DNA of 64,000 nt from Methanomassiliicoccus luminyensis B10 (GCF_000308215.1 NZ_CAJE01000024.1:88909-152908), one strand, 5' to 3'. Positions 53,330-63,969 are shown, counted from the first letter of the stretch. A program made the numbers and translations. The notes: generated by a model not told the origin, from the letters alone.

Positions 53330-56300
53330 ATGCTGGCATTGGGGACGTTGAACATGAATTCATTAGCCGTACGGCTCGCCAGCTTCCTGAGCGCCTGCCT
53401 GATCCTCTTGACCGCGTTCCACGTGATGGTGAGCGTGTCCGCAGATAGCATCGAGAACGACGACCTCGCCGCCGAGGACGTCGCTCTCAAGCGCCTCACC
53501 GTCTCCAACGTCCAAGCATCTAATCCATCGTCCGTCGTCGTCAACGGTACCATCCACCTGGCATGGGCCGACGGTCCTCAGGACGACATGACCTTGCGAT
53601 GGAAATGTTCCGTCAACAACGGTTCCTCTTACTCTTCCGATCTTTCTCTGACGCCGTCGTTCGGATCCATCACGGGCGTCAGCATCGACGGCGATGACGA
53701 TTCGGTGGTCATCGTGTTCTGCGGCACACATAACGGAACTGAAGGCACGTACGCTCTTTCCTCTTCGGACCAAGGGGCCACGTGGTCCCGGCCCAGCTAC
53801 CTTTCCAACGGGACCGGGGCGGACGTGGTCGTCCACGAGAACAAAGCGTTCATCTCCCTGTTCCGGGAGGACAACGGGACCGAGATGTTCTACATCGTCC
53901 GGGGGAACATATCATCCTCATCGCTCGAAAGCTGCCAGGCCATCATGGCCATGTCCGTTCCTCAATCAAAGGTGGAGATGCTGTTCGACAACGGCCTCAT
54001 TTATTTCGCCCTAGCGGTCGACAGCACCGTCGTCCTCGGCAGCGCGGACGCGAACGGCACAATAATGGATCAACCTGCCGCGATATGGAGAGGCGACGAG
54101 ATCGCCGACATCGCTTTGAGCCGGGGGATGCACGGTCCAGAGATATGGATCGCCCACAACTCTGTCAACGGGTCGTCCATACGCCACGGCTTCGCGACCG
54201 CCCCTGGAGATCTCAGGTCGTGGGAGGACGTCGATCACGGGACCGACCGCTACGGCAGCGTTTCGGCGGCGGCGTCGAACGGTAGGACCATGGTCTCGTG
54301 GGATCGAACTATCGAAGGGACGAGCGAGGTGGCCTGCGCTCTGTTCGACGGCGAGACAATAACGTACGGGCCGAAGGTCATTTCCAACGGCACCGCTTTC
54401 TCTCCCGTGATCATCGCCACCGACGGATTCGACATCATTTTCGTTCAGGAATGCGAGCGGCAGGAGCTGTTCTCGTACCGCGACGTGATGTTCACGAGGC
54501 CGGACCTAAAACGATTGATATCGTGGACCGCGTCTCAGGACGAGAGCGTATTCTGTTCTGCCGCTTCCAGGGACGCATTGGTCGACGACCTCGGCGCTGT
54601 TCTCGAAGCGTTCGAGTCGAACGATGCCGAATCGGCTCGCTCCATGATGTCCAAGATACGTGACGGGATGGACGGTGTCGGCGGCTACAGCGTTAGCTTC
54701 AGCTTCCTGGACCTTCGCTCCGATAAAGTCCGCGATACGATAGAAAGAAATCTCGAATACTACTGCACGGCGGACGCCACGGAATTCGCTTCCCCCGGTC
54801 CCGGACCGCAGGGCGGCGGGATGCAGTCGATATCGGGCACAGTGTTCATATCCAGTCTCAGCGCTTCTCCGATCAACAGCGACGCCGTGGAATTATTTTG
54901 GTATACCGATGACGTTCCTTCGACGACGGAGGTTCATTATGGCCCAACGACCGAGTACGGAAGAGTTCGCATAGGCGAGAGCGGCACCGTGCATCGTATC
55001 GTGATCAACAATCTCGAATCAATATACGGCTGGAACCTTGAGTATCACTTCAAGGTCGTCTCCCGCTCGCTCACCGATCCGAATCACTCCGCGGAGAGCG
55101 ACGATTTGGAAGTGGAGATGCCAGATATTATGGTGGATTCCCTGGAGATCATCATACTGGACCAGACCAGCGTAGAGATACGCTGGTTAACCGGATGCTA
55201 TACTCTCGCATCGGTCATCTACTGGGGCCCCGTGCTGTATGAGGAGGCATTCGATTACTATCTCCCCGATACTCCTGCCCCCTATCATTGCGTCCGTCTT
55301 TACGACCTCGATCCTGATTCCATTTATCACTTCGTTCTCAACACCTATTCCGATGGCTACTCTGGGTGGAGTGAGGAATATCTATTCAGCATTAACGTCC
55401 CGGTGGTATGCAACGTCGCCGTGGACATCATCGGCCCTGATGCCGCGGAAGTGACCTGGACCCGATTAGGGGACCAGTGGGTGGATGTACTCTACGGCAC
55501 CACTACCGATTACGGCGAGCACGGCGGCGGTAGCCCCTATTGGTACAGCTGCCGGGAAGGCAGTCTGCTAACCGGCCTCTCTCCCGACACGCTCTATCAC
55601 TTCAAACTGATGGTGTTAGGCTACAGAGGCACGTTCGAGAGCGAAGACTACACCTTCACATTCCGCTCCCTCGACGGTCCCACCGTCACCGCTGGACCGG
55701 ACTTCATTCGTGTGGAATGGACCACCGATTTTTTCGCAACATCGGAGGTCTACTACATCACGGACAAGCGGTTCTACGATGATCGCCTGGACCGGTACAG
55801 CAACTCGATCATGGGGGACTGTGGGACCTCCCACTATGTCATCCTCACCGGGCTGGAGCAGAACACCGCCTACCACATCAGGGTGGTGTCCCGCTCTCCC
55901 TTCGACCCGAACGAGGCCGCCGCCAGCGAGGACATCGTCGTTACTACCGGCACTATAAGCGACATCGTTGTCATTCCTATCATCGACGGAAGCTTTGCCA
56001 TCAAATGGACCACGAGCATCGCCGCCACTGCCGAGATTCATTACGGGCCCACGGCCGAATACGGCAGCATTGCCATCGGAACGAGCGGTACCTCTCACTC
56101 GGTGACGATAACTGATCTTCTGTCCAACACCTTGTATCATTTCCAGATATCATCGAGATCGCTAGACAATGCCAACATCAAGTTGCAATCCGACGACGCC
56201 ACCTTCCGCACCGTAGCGATATGCATCCCCAGCATCGACTATGTGTTGGGAACAGCGCTCCAAATAGACTGGAGCACCAACATCGAAGGGACCACCGAGG

Positions 56301-59300
56301 TTTACTGGGGCACCACCTCAAGCTACGGGAACGTCGTCACTGGGGCGAGCGGTACCTCCCATTCGATCACGTTGGAAAACCTCGTCTCAAACACCACTTA
56401 TCACTTCAAGATCGTCTCCCGCTCCGCGACGAACCAGAACGATATCGCCCAATCGAGCGACATGACCTTCGTGACCATCGGCATCTATGGCCTGGCAGTC
56501 ATTACCTCCGCTGATGAGGCTCAGATTGCTTGGAATACCAACGTCTATGGCACTACTGAGGTGCAATGGGGAACAACTGCAAGCTACGGGAACACCGTCA
56601 CCGGAACCAGTGGGACCTCACACTCCGTCACCTTTACTGGCCTCGCCTCGGCCACCGCTTATCACTTCACGGTCATCTCTCGTTCGTCGCAGTACCCGGA
56701 CGACTTCGTTCGGTCCGATGACGCCATCTTCGTCACCGCCGGAGTGGAGGTAAGCAACGTGTACGTTGCTTACACAGGCTTCAGTACCGTGCGCATCGAG
56801 TGGACCTCCTCCGTCGCCGCTACTTCCGTCGTCCGCTACGGCACGACAGCGGCCTGCACCGGTTTCGTAGCAGGAACGAGCGGGACGTCGCACTCGGTTA
56901 CGATAACCGACTTGGTGCCAGGAACCGCTTACTACTTCAAGGTCGAATCGACATCGATCTCGAACCCCGGGGACGTCGCGTACAGCGGCATCGGCACTTT
57001 CGATACTTGCGGGATCACGGGCATCGTCGTGGAGAAACTAATCCCCACTGTGATACGCATTACTTGGATGACGGACATTCCAGGCACCTCTGAGGTGGCA
57101 TACGGGACCACTGTCGCATACGGCTCATCGATCCATAGTAACGCAGGCACCTCACATCAGGTGACGATAATGAACCTCGTTCCAGGTATCGTCTACCACT
57201 TTAAGGTCATCTCCCATTCCGCGACGAACCCGGACGACATCGTAATCAGTCCGGACCGCACTTTTATCATCGGAGTGATAAGCGACATAACGTTCGATAT
57301 AGGCATCTCCTCCGCGCGAATAACTTGGACCACCGATGTTCCCACGACCTCGGAAATAGTTTACGGCACCACTACCGATTACGGTTCGTCGGCCCAAGGG
57401 GTTTCGGGCACCTCGCACTCGGTGATCGTAACCGGCCTTTCCCCCTCGACCACCTATCACTTCAAGATTGTTTCCTGTTCGACATTGGATTCGAGTGTAG
57501 TCGTACAGAGCGAGGATATATGCCGCACGAGCTTCCGGAACGGGGACGCCGGTACCGATGAGGACGTTGGAAATCTCGACAATCCAACGGTTGCCGTCCC
57601 TGGCATAATCTTCGGAAGCCTGAACGGTCTAGACGACCTCGAAGATTGCTATCTAATCAATGTTTTAAAGGGTCAGGTTATCGACATAGTCCTCAACGTG
57701 CCGAGTGGGTTCGATTATGACCTGTATGTACTTCACAAGACCGAGCCGCAATATTATCAAAGTTCTCGTGCGGAGAGCAGGACCCTCGGCGGGACAGAAC
57801 ACATACGATGGACGTCCCCGGCCCAAGGTACTCTGAGGATCGAGGTATCGCTCCATTCCGGCTCGGGCATGGGCGAATATATCCTTTCGACCGAAATGCT
57901 CTCGGGAGGGGTCGATGTAGGATGGATGGTCGTCGGCGCAAACTCCATTTTCCAGGAGAGCCGATGGCCGGGCATCGCGTTGCTGGACGGGTGGGCCCCT
58001 TCCGGAGTTCCTCGTTCCGGCATCGATGCGACTATGCTCTTCAACATTTACGACAACACCTACCAGATGAGCACCGACTATCTTTTGACATTCAAATACT
58101 ATTCCAGCCAGCCTGTAACGGTCCAAGTGTACAACGGCGCCGGATGGGTCAATATCGGCACTCTTCCCGGCCGCACCGCCGACTCCACCGCTTCCGTGGT
58201 CCTCTCGTGCGAGTACTTCCACGACTCGATGCCGGACGAGCTGGGCATGAACGTCAAACTGCGATTGGTGAACGCGCTGCAGCTGTACAATGTCGGCTTC
58301 GTCGCTCGCTCCTATTCCGTCGACGCTTCCGACGTAGGCTCGAGCGAGCACAATCCCGGGATATCGTTCGGGACCGGATGGACCATTGATGGGGCGATGG
58401 CAAATGGAGTCAGTGGCGCTACGTTCATAGTCTCGGTCCCTCTGACCCGCGTCAGCTACGAGCTGCAGTTCGACTTCCTGGACAGCAGGGACGGTCAGAC
58501 GGTGCAGATGTACACCTCGTCCGGGTGGGTGAACGTCGGCACACTGCACCGGCACGGGACATCGGCCGCGATCAGCCTGAACATGGGGAGCTACTATGAC
58601 TCCGATGCGTCGCTGCCGGGCATGAACCTCTTGGTCAGGGTGAACGGACCGCTGTACAATCTGTCCTCCGTTACCATGGCCCCAGTGTTCGTGAACACTG
58701 ATGTCGGAGCGGAAGGCGACGGTGACTACTCGGCTCTATCAAAGTACTTGTTCGGCGTCACCATATTTGACAACGGGGAGTGGTCCGGCCGGACCACTGT
58801 GGACGGCTATACTGTAAGGACCACGACCACCACCAGCACCAACTTCCTCCTCAACGCTCCCCTGTCGGGGCAGCAGTACCGCATCGACATACGATACAAA
58901 ACGAGCAGCGCCGGCGCGGTCCGGCAGTGGGGCGGGACGGCCTACCAGCAGCTGGGGACGCTGACCGCTGACGGGGCATGGCATTTCGACTCTTACTGGA
59001 CCCTGCTAGAGTTCTTTGATTATCCGGCCGGCGCGGACGGCTTCATCAGCGCGCTCTTCGACATCACGTCCTCCGGGGCCGTGGTGGATAGCATATTCGT
59101 TTACGCCGACTCCGATCAAGATACGCTCGTCGATAGGCAGGAGATCGAACTCGGGACGAGCCCGCTGATGGCCGACACCGATTCCGACAACCTCCGCGAC
59201 GATGTCGAACTCGTTCGAGGAACGAACCCCACCAACCCTGACACCGACAACGACGGTCTCGTGGACGGCAACGAGCAGTGGTCGCAGACATGGTCGACCG

Positions 59301-61738
59301 CCGCGTCGCCGAAGATCGTCGATCGAAGCACCATCTCCTGCGCTCTCTCCATCCCCACGTTCGCGAGCTCGACGGCGAAACCTATCACCGGACTGAGCCT
59401 CTACCTCGGCATCGAGCACACCTTCATCGGCGATCTGTACATCTACGTCAGCCACGCCGGGAAGTCGGCGGTCCTGTGGAACCGCCAGGGCGGGAGCGCC
59501 GATCACCTCTACAAGAGCTATGACCTGCTGACCATGGGCTTCACCGTCTCGGACCTCGCCTCCTCGTCCGCGTGGACGTTGACGATCGAGGACCGCGCCG
59601 GAGGGGACGAAGGCCGCCTAGAATACTTCAGGGTACAGGTGAACGGAGGAAGCGATCCTCTCGACGCAGACTCCGACGACGACGGCATTCTCGACGGCGA
59701 GGAAGTGAACCTCGGCACCGATGGATGGATAACGAACCCGATGCTCAAGGACACCGATTCCGACGGCCTGAACGATCGCAACGAGATCATCGGCAGCACC
59801 CCGTGCGGAAAAGCTCTCAACCCCACGAATCCCGACACCGACGGCGACGGCTTCGGGGATGGCGTGGACAAGTACCTGGGAGACATGGTCATCCATATCT
59901 GCTTCGACCAGTTCAAGCCGCTGGAGGACAACCACAACCCGTTCTTCTTCGTAATATACTATAACGGCGAGGCCTTGCCGACCGCAAGGTTCACCGCCCC
60001 CTCGGGCACAATGGTGAACCCCGGCCTCGATTACTACATCGACGTTCCGGATACGGCAACATCGCAGACCTTCAACATACACTGCGTGGCCGAGCAGGCC
60101 GGCTGGTTAGGCGACGACGTCAAGATGGACGGCGTTTCCGGTGACGCCCGGGACTACTCCTTCACTTATTATTTCTCGTACGGAAGCTACAGTGCTTCAA
60201 CTCAAGGGAGCCAGGACTTACTGGACTTCGACACCGACGTGTACTATCATTTCTATGTGGAGAAGGTGGTCGATCCATCGAGGTCCCGAACGATAGTCGT
60301 CAACTCCACCGAGGAGAACAGCGACCTGTACGTGGTCGGAGCGAACAATTACCGGTACACTGCTGATGATCGGGTGTACATGCTGTTCCTGCGAGTGAGC
60401 GGCAGCAGCGAACACTTCGTTAACGGCATCAACACCGTCATCGTGCCACGCTACATCGCTCTGGACTCGCTCTTCAACGACCTGCTGACGGCCGCCCCGT
60501 CGTCCAGCGGCGCGGCCGGCGGAAGCATCTATGTCACCGACGCTTCACAGTCGTCCGCATCATCGAACATCGTGGCCGTCATCAGCAGGACCACGAGCAT
60601 GAGCGCCAGTCAGGCCGAGAATCTGCTGTATCAGCTCACTCACAAATCGGTGAGCGGGCAGCCGAACGAGAAGATCGCGAACAGCGTGGTCATCGCGCAG
60701 AGCAACATCTACACGCTGGGCCTTCCGAGCGACGTCATTTCCCGGATACCATACTCGCTGACCTCTGATGCGATCGGCGATCCCCCGGACTACATCGACT
60801 TCGGCGAAATCGTGGACACGATCGTCAAGATACTCATGACCGTCGGCACCGTGCTGTACAACTTCGCCGACAATCTGTACCGGGCCGGCGTGAGCCTGCT
60901 CTGTAGCATCGCCGACAGCGCCGCAGCGGCGATCAACACGGCGATCGCGAAGCTCCAGACCTCACTCGCCGCGTTCAAGACGTGGGCGATACAGTTCATC
61001 GAACAGACAGCCCATTCTATGCTGGATTCCATACTATCTACAATAAGGGATGTCCTGGGTGCTGTTTGCTCGGATATTTCTGCCAATTCTCATCGACTGT
61101 ATAATGAGATGTCTGCGGGAGGGTCGAGCGAAGCTTCGAAAAATCGTTTGATGACCTCTATCTTCGGAGGGGATCTAACTAATGTAGTGATCGCGCTGGC
61201 AATGGGCATCTCGATAGCGTTCGCTGCAATATATGCATTGACGGGCGGATCAGCCTTTTTGATATCTGCTGCGGTATCGACTGTAGCCACGATAATTATC
61301 CAAGGCGTGTTTGGCGACATATCCTTATCAAAATATCTCGGTAACCTGCCTTCATCCATCTCGGCCTCCACCTTGATGGATCTGACAGGGGTGAGCGAAC
61401 AAAGCTCAAACCTGAGCTACAATTGGCTGGATGTAGTATGCTCTATGCTCAGCTTCTCCACCGGACTAGTTGGTATTTTCGTCGGCGCCCTTGTAAACAC
61501 TATTATTGGCGGGATCGGCCTGATCATAGGATTGTCCGCGCTGTTTATCGGACTATATGCCTTCGTAGATAGCGATGATCAACTTGCATGGATCGGGGTG
61601 GTCCTCGGGTTCATATCTGCAACCATGGCTGCTATTGATTATATCTCGTCAGGCGTACATGACACTGCATGGCTTATCCTCATGGTGCTCTTGAGTACGA
61701 TTTCAATTGGAACGGGCTTAATTCCCTTGTTGATATGA
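53330..61738 (+). CDS. Giant FN3-repeat surface protein with C-terminal membrane module
   Basis: A 2802-residue exported protein. Order: signal peptide (to about residue 40); beta-propeller or sialidase-like N-terminal region (40-500); ten FN3-like repeats (about 502-1402) each with a core like TTEVxYGTTxxYG...GTSHSVTITxL...YHFKVVSRS; a PPC-like domain (1404-1520); jelly-roll-like repeats with GWVNVGTL; calcium-binding DSDxDxLxD repeats (1925-1987, 2107-2184) flanking a proprotein-convertase P-like domain (1994-2104); then a helical hydrophobic module (about 2487-2802). TATA element CTATAAATATCC precedes; Met9 (53354) is an alternative start. After the hinge AFKTWAIQFIE (about 2548-2558) the GC content falls sharply. 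The module recurs in the gene at 62.2 kb. A filament-like stalk presenting a membrane-active tip is my inference. Confidence 0.88.
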   Translation: MLALGTLNMNSLAVRLASFLSACLILLTAFHVMVSVSADSIENDDLAAEDVALKRLTVSNVQASNPSSVVVNGTIHLAWADGPQDDMTLRWKCSVNNGSSYSSDLSLTPSFGSITGVSIDGDDDSVVIVFCGTHNGTEGTYALSSSDQGATWSRPSYLSNGTGADVVVHENKAFISLFREDNGTEMFYIVRGNISSSSLESCQAIMAMSVPQSKVEMLFDNGLIYFALAVDSTVVLGSADANGTIMDQPAAIWRGDEIADIALSRGMHGPEIWIAHNSVNGSSIRHGFATAPGDLRSWEDVDHGTDRYGSVSAAASNGRTMVSWDRTIEGTSEVACALFDGETITYGPKVISNGTAFSPVIIATDGFDIIFVQECERQELFSYRDVMFTRPDLKRLISWTASQDESVFCSAASRDALVDDLGAVLEAFESNDAESARSMMSKIRDGMDGVGGYSVSFSFLDLRSDKVRDTIERNLEYYCTADATEFASPGPGPQGGGMQSISGTVFISSLSASPINSDAVELFWYTDDVPSTTEVHYGPTTEYGRVRIGESGTVHRIVINNLESIYGWNLEYHFKVVSRSLTDPNHSAESDDLEVEMPDIMVDSLEIIILDQTSVEIRWLTGCYTLASVIYWGPVLYEEAFDYYLPDTPAPYHCVRLYDLDPDSIYHFVLNTYSDGYSGWSEEYLFSINVPVVCNVAVDIIGPDAAEVTWTRLGDQWVDVLYGTTTDYGEHGGGSPYWYSCREGSLLTGLSPDTLYHFKLMVLGYRGTFESEDYTFTFRSLDGPTVTAGPDFIRVEWTTDFFATSEVYYITDKRFYDDRLDRYSNSIMGDCGTSHYVILTGLEQNTAYHIRVVSRSPFDPNEAAASEDIVVTTGTISDIVVIPIIDGSFAIKWTTSIAATAEIHYGPTAEYGSIAIGTSGTSHSVTITDLLSNTLYHFQISSRSLDNANIKLQSDDATFRTVAICIPSIDYVLGTALQIDWSTNIEGTTEVYWGTTSSYGNVVTGASGTSHSITLENLVSNTTYHFKIVSRSATNQNDIAQSSDMTFVTIGIYGLAVITSADEAQIAWNTNVYGTTEVQWGTTASYGNTVTGTSGTSHSVTFTGLASATAYHFTVISRSSQYPDDFVRSDDAIFVTAGVEVSNVYVAYTGFSTVRIEWTSSVAATSVVRYGTTAACTGFVAGTSGTSHSVTITDLVPGTAYYFKVESTSISNPGDVAYSGIGTFDTCGITGIVVEKLIPTVIRITWMTDIPGTSEVAYGTTVAYGSSIHSNAGTSHQVTIMNLVPGIVYHFKVISHSATNPDDIVISPDRTFIIGVISDITFDIGISSARITWTTDVPTTSEIVYGTTTDYGSSAQGVSGTSHSVIVTGLSPSTTYHFKIVSCSTLDSSVVVQSEDICRTSFRNGDAGTDEDVGNLDNPTVAVPGIIFGSLNGLDDLEDCYLINVLKGQVIDIVLNVPSGFDYDLYVLHKTEPQYYQSSRAESRTLGGTEHIRWTSPAQGTLRIEVSLHSGSGMGEYILSTEMLSGGVDVGWMVVGANSIFQESRWPGIALLDGWAPSGVPRSGIDATMLFNIYDNTYQMSTDYLLTFKYYSSQPVTVQVYNGAGWVNIGTLPGRTADSTASVVLSCEYFHDSMPDELGMNVKLRLVNALQLYNVGFVARSYSVDASDVGSSEHNPGISFGTGWTIDGAMANGVSGATFIVSVPLTRVSYELQFDFLDSRDGQTVQMYTSSGWVNVGTLHRHGTSAAISLNMGSYYDSDASLPGMNLLVRVNGPLYNLSSVTMAPVFVNTDVGAEGDGDYSALSKYLFGVTIFDNGEWSGRTTVDGYTVRTTTTTSTNFLLNAPLSGQQYRIDIRYKTSSAGAVRQWGGTAYQQLGTLTADGAWHFDSYWTLLEFFDYPAGADGFISALFDITSSGAVVDSIFVYADSDQDTLVDRQEIELGTSPLMADTDSDNLRDDVELVRGTNPTNPDTDNDGLVDGNEQWSQTWSTAASPKIVDRSTISCALSIPTFASSTAKPITGLSLYLGIEHTFIGDLYIYVSHAGKSAVLWNRQGGSADHLYKSYDLLTMGFTVSDLASSSAWTLTIEDRAGGDEGRLEYFRVQVNGGSDPLDADSDDDGILDGEEVNLGTDGWITNPMLKDTDSDGLNDRNEIIGSTPCGKALNPTNPDTDGDGFGDGVDKYLGDMVIHICFDQFKPLEDNHNPFFFVIYYNGEALPTARFTAPSGTMVNPGLDYYIDVPDTATSQTFNIHCVAEQAGWLGDDVKMDGVSGDARDYSFTYYFSYGSYSASTQGSQDLLDFDTDVYYHFYVEKVVDPSRSRTIVVNSTEENSDLYVVGANNYRYTADDRVYMLFLRVSGSSEHFVNGINTVIVPRYIALDSLFNDLLTAAPSSSGAAGGSIYVTDASQSSASSNIVAVISRTTSMSASQAENLLYQLTHKSVSGQPNEKIANSVVIAQSNIYTLGLPSDVISRIPYSLTSDAIGDPPDYIDFGEIVDTIVKILMTVGTVLYNFADNLYRAGVSLLCSIADSAAAAINTAIAKLQTSLAAFKTWAIQFIEQTAHSMLDSILSTIRDVLGAVCSDISANSHRLYNEMSAGGSSEASKNRLMTSIFGGDLTNVVIALAMGISIAFAAIYALTGGSAFLISAAVSTVATIIIQGVFGDISLSKYLGNLPSSISASTLMDLTGVSEQSSNLSYNWLDVVCSMLSFSTGLVGIFVGALVNTIIGGIGLIIGLSALFIGLYAFVDSDDQLAWIGVVLGFISATMAAIDYISSGVHDTAWLILMVLLSTISIGTGLIPLLI

Positions 61739-61748
61739 GGGAGCAGGT

Positions 61749-62198
61749 ATGACGGACGGAATCAAATTCACAATATCAAAATGGGATAAGAGTGATCTAT
61801 TGTTCCTTGCCCTATTTTTTTCCGCATATTTTGTAACTGGAACTATAGTCCTGATAATAGTCGGACATATTCAGTGGGGAACGATCCTCTTGTGGGCAAT
61901 GAGCATCTCATTTGCATCCTCAATATACATTGCCAAGATCGCCCGCAGGCCTAAAGAGGTCAATATAATGTCCGGAGAATTTATGCTCCTGTTTAAAAAC
62001 AATCGAGAACGACGCGTAAGCTGGAGCATGCTGAACGGGGTAAACGTCGCCGAGAGCACCGGCGCTATCAAGCTCGGCCGAGAACTACTCCCGTATCCCA
62101 TTTCTCGCGAGGCCGCCCTTGGTATTCAGGAAGCATATCTGGAACAGACCGGGAAAGCAGCACCAGTCTGGGATGGAAGATCGCCCCTGAGGAGATAA
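61749..62198 (+). CDS. Two-helix membrane protein, partner 1
   Basis: A 149-residue protein with two transmembrane helices (about residues 16-38 and 45-62) and a cytoplasmic C-terminal domain (RRPKEVNIMSGEFMLLFKNN...WSMLNGVNVAE) that resembles a small beta-sandwich (PH-like) fold. It starts ten bases after the giant gene with a GGGAGCAGGT site. It is clearly paralogous to the protein at 63.5 kb (shared KPKEV, W-S-x-[LI], and C-terminal IQEAYLEQTGK versus IQKAYKGDLK). By position it could protect the cell from, or anchor, the membrane module of the preceding protein. Confidence 0.7.
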   Translation: MTDGIKFTISKWDKSDLLFLALFFSAYFVTGTIVLIIVGHIQWGTILLWAMSISFASSIYIAKIARRPKEVNIMSGEFMLLFKNNRERRVSWSMLNGVNVAESTGAIKLGRELLPYPISREAALGIQEAYLEQTGKAAPVWDGRSPLRR

Positions 62199-62218
62199 CT
62201 AACGCGAAATAATGGACT

Positions 62219-63469
62219 ATGAGAAATCAAAGCGTCACTTTACTGGGCAAGGTATGCGACGCTCTCGACGCCATCGTTCTCAAGGACGTGGTCAACTCCC
62301 CGCTGAGGGACCACGGCCCCAACGACTATCTCGGCGTCATCACCAACATCGTGTACGACTTCTTCCTCGGAGCGGTCAACTTCTTCGCCAACTTGGCGCA
62401 GTTCGTGGTCGATCTCGGACTGGCGGTGATTGGCGCGCTTAAAAGTCTCACACAACAAGCTTCGAACGCCATAGGCGCGGCGGTGACGGTGATATCGAAC
62501 GCGTTGAACGCGTTCAAGACGTGGGCGATGCAGTTCATCGAGGACACCCTGGAGACGCTGTTCGGACCGATTATCAATACGATCCAAAATGTCCTAGATG
62601 ATTATCGTAACAACATTATACGTGCACTCGGTGCCATGGCCATGGACTATAACGCTACTAGCTCGGTCAGCTCAGCAGCATTAAACCAATTAGGAAACGC
62701 AATTCAAGGCGATCTATTTTGGATATTGTTCGGAGCGGTAACCATTATTCAGGTGGCCTTGATTTCATTAACGGCCGCAACGCTCGGAACGGCTTTCCTC
62801 GTCTCATTCGTCGTTTCGATGGTCATAAGCCTCCTGGTCGAGCAAGTACTGGGGGCTATTCAGGATTTGACCGCTCCGGGAAATGTCCTAAGCGACCTAG
62901 CTTCTATCGCTTCTGGCAGTTCACTGAACATGAATGGAATATATTCCGTTCTTGAAAACGTCTTTGATACAGCCATTGTCTCAGGGAGTTCATTGAATAT
63001 GGGCGAAGCATACTCAGTTCTCGAAAATCCCCTCGATAAGATCTATACCGATGTGACTGGCGAAGGTGGTACGCTAAACAGCGAGGACGACGGGATCGAT
63101 TTAATTCTAAGTTTGACTTCATACACTTTGGGACTATTCTCCCTGATCTTCGGTCCTGCATTTGCAGGCGACGATATTCCTGGGATCACTCAGGAGTATG
63201 CTAAGAAGAGCATTATCCTGGGCTTCCTTGGTACAGCGATTGGATATATTTCTCTCTCGCTCACGGCAGCTAAAAATAGCTTTATGTCACTATTGACCTG
63301 CTCGATCAGTTTTCTATTGTCTGGTGCATCACTATTTTATTCGGTAATGGATATGAGGGCCCATAACATCGGGATGAGGTCGCTGTCCGGCGTCGCCTCT
63401 GCACTAGGCTTTGGGGCGTGTGCTTTGTCCGTCGTATCGATAGCGCGGAGCGTCGACTCATACCTGTGA
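62219..63469 (+). CDS. Stand-alone copy of the membrane module
   Basis: A 416-residue hydrophobic protein matching the C-terminal module of the giant protein in layout: amphipathic helical region, hinge AFKTWAMQFIE (about residues 98-108), then several transmembrane helices. It lacks signal peptide, FN3 repeats and other stalk domains, so it looks like an orphan cassette. A 22-residue internal repeat, SGSSLNMxxxYSVLENxxD, occurs twice at about residues 230-275. The hinge DNA is 31/32 identical to that of the giant gene, and GC content falls from about 59 to 45 percent across it (hand count of 120-base blocks). The start has no strong ribosome binding site, so it may be silent. Confidence 0.7.
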   Translation: MRNQSVTLLGKVCDALDAIVLKDVVNSPLRDHGPNDYLGVITNIVYDFFLGAVNFFANLAQFVVDLGLAVIGALKSLTQQASNAIGAAVTVISNALNAFKTWAMQFIEDTLETLFGPIINTIQNVLDDYRNNIIRALGAMAMDYNATSSVSSAALNQLGNAIQGDLFWILFGAVTIIQVALISLTAATLGTAFLVSFVVSMVISLLVEQVLGAIQDLTAPGNVLSDLASIASGSSLNMNGIYSVLENVFDTAIVSGSSLNMGEAYSVLENPLDKIYTDVTGEGGTLNSEDDGIDLILSLTSYTLGLFSLIFGPAFAGDDIPGITQEYAKKSIILGFLGTAIGYISLSLTAAKNSFMSLLTCSISFLLSGASLFYSVMDMRAHNIGMRSLSGVASALGFGACALSVVSIARSVDSYL

Positions 63470-63480
63470 GGGATGTAAAA

Positions 63481-63969
63481 ATGATGAACGAACTCTCCGG
63501 CACTCGTTTCCAAAACCCGCCCTCGCCCTTTTCCACCAGTCTTTTTGCTTCTATCACTGTATCCCTAATCATCTTAGAGATAGTAACGGTCCAGAGCACA
63601 CACAACATCATCGCGAAAGCAGTTGGCATTGTGCTTTTCTCCGGCCTCGCCGGCGTGTCCTTGTTCCTCCTGATGGATCAGGACATTACCGGCAAGCCGA
63701 AAGAGGTCACGGTCACCGAAGACGGTGTTCTGCTGGTCTATCGGACCAGGAAGCAAAAGTTCGTTCATTGGTCCGAAATAGACTGGGTCAGCGCCCACGA
63801 TAGCGATCAGACCACGATCGTCGGAAGGATCGACCACATGGGGAAGATGAAGCTCAAGGGGGAGAAGTGGGCGTTCTGGATCACCTATGATATCGCATCC
63901 GCCATCCAGAAAGCGTACAAGGGGGACCTGAAGCCAACGAACATCGGAAAGTTCGTGGTCCTGCAATGA
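63481..63969 (+). CDS. Two-helix membrane protein, partner 2
   Basis: A 162-residue paralogue of the protein at 61.7 kb: two transmembrane helices (about 18-36 and 42-62), then GKPKEVTVTEDGVLLVYRTRKQKFVHWSEIDWVS and IASAIQKAYKGDLKP. ATG 63481 follows GAGGGATG. It directly follows the stand-alone membrane module, repeating the order module then partner seen after the giant gene. Confidence 0.7.
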   Translation: MMNELSGTRFQNPPSPFSTSLFASITVSLIILEIVTVQSTHNIIAKAVGIVLFSGLAGVSLFLLMDQDITGKPKEVTVTEDGVLLVYRTRKQKFVHWSEIDWVSAHDSDQTTIVGRIDHMGKMKLKGEKWAFWITYDIASAIQKAYKGDLKPTNIGKFVVLQ

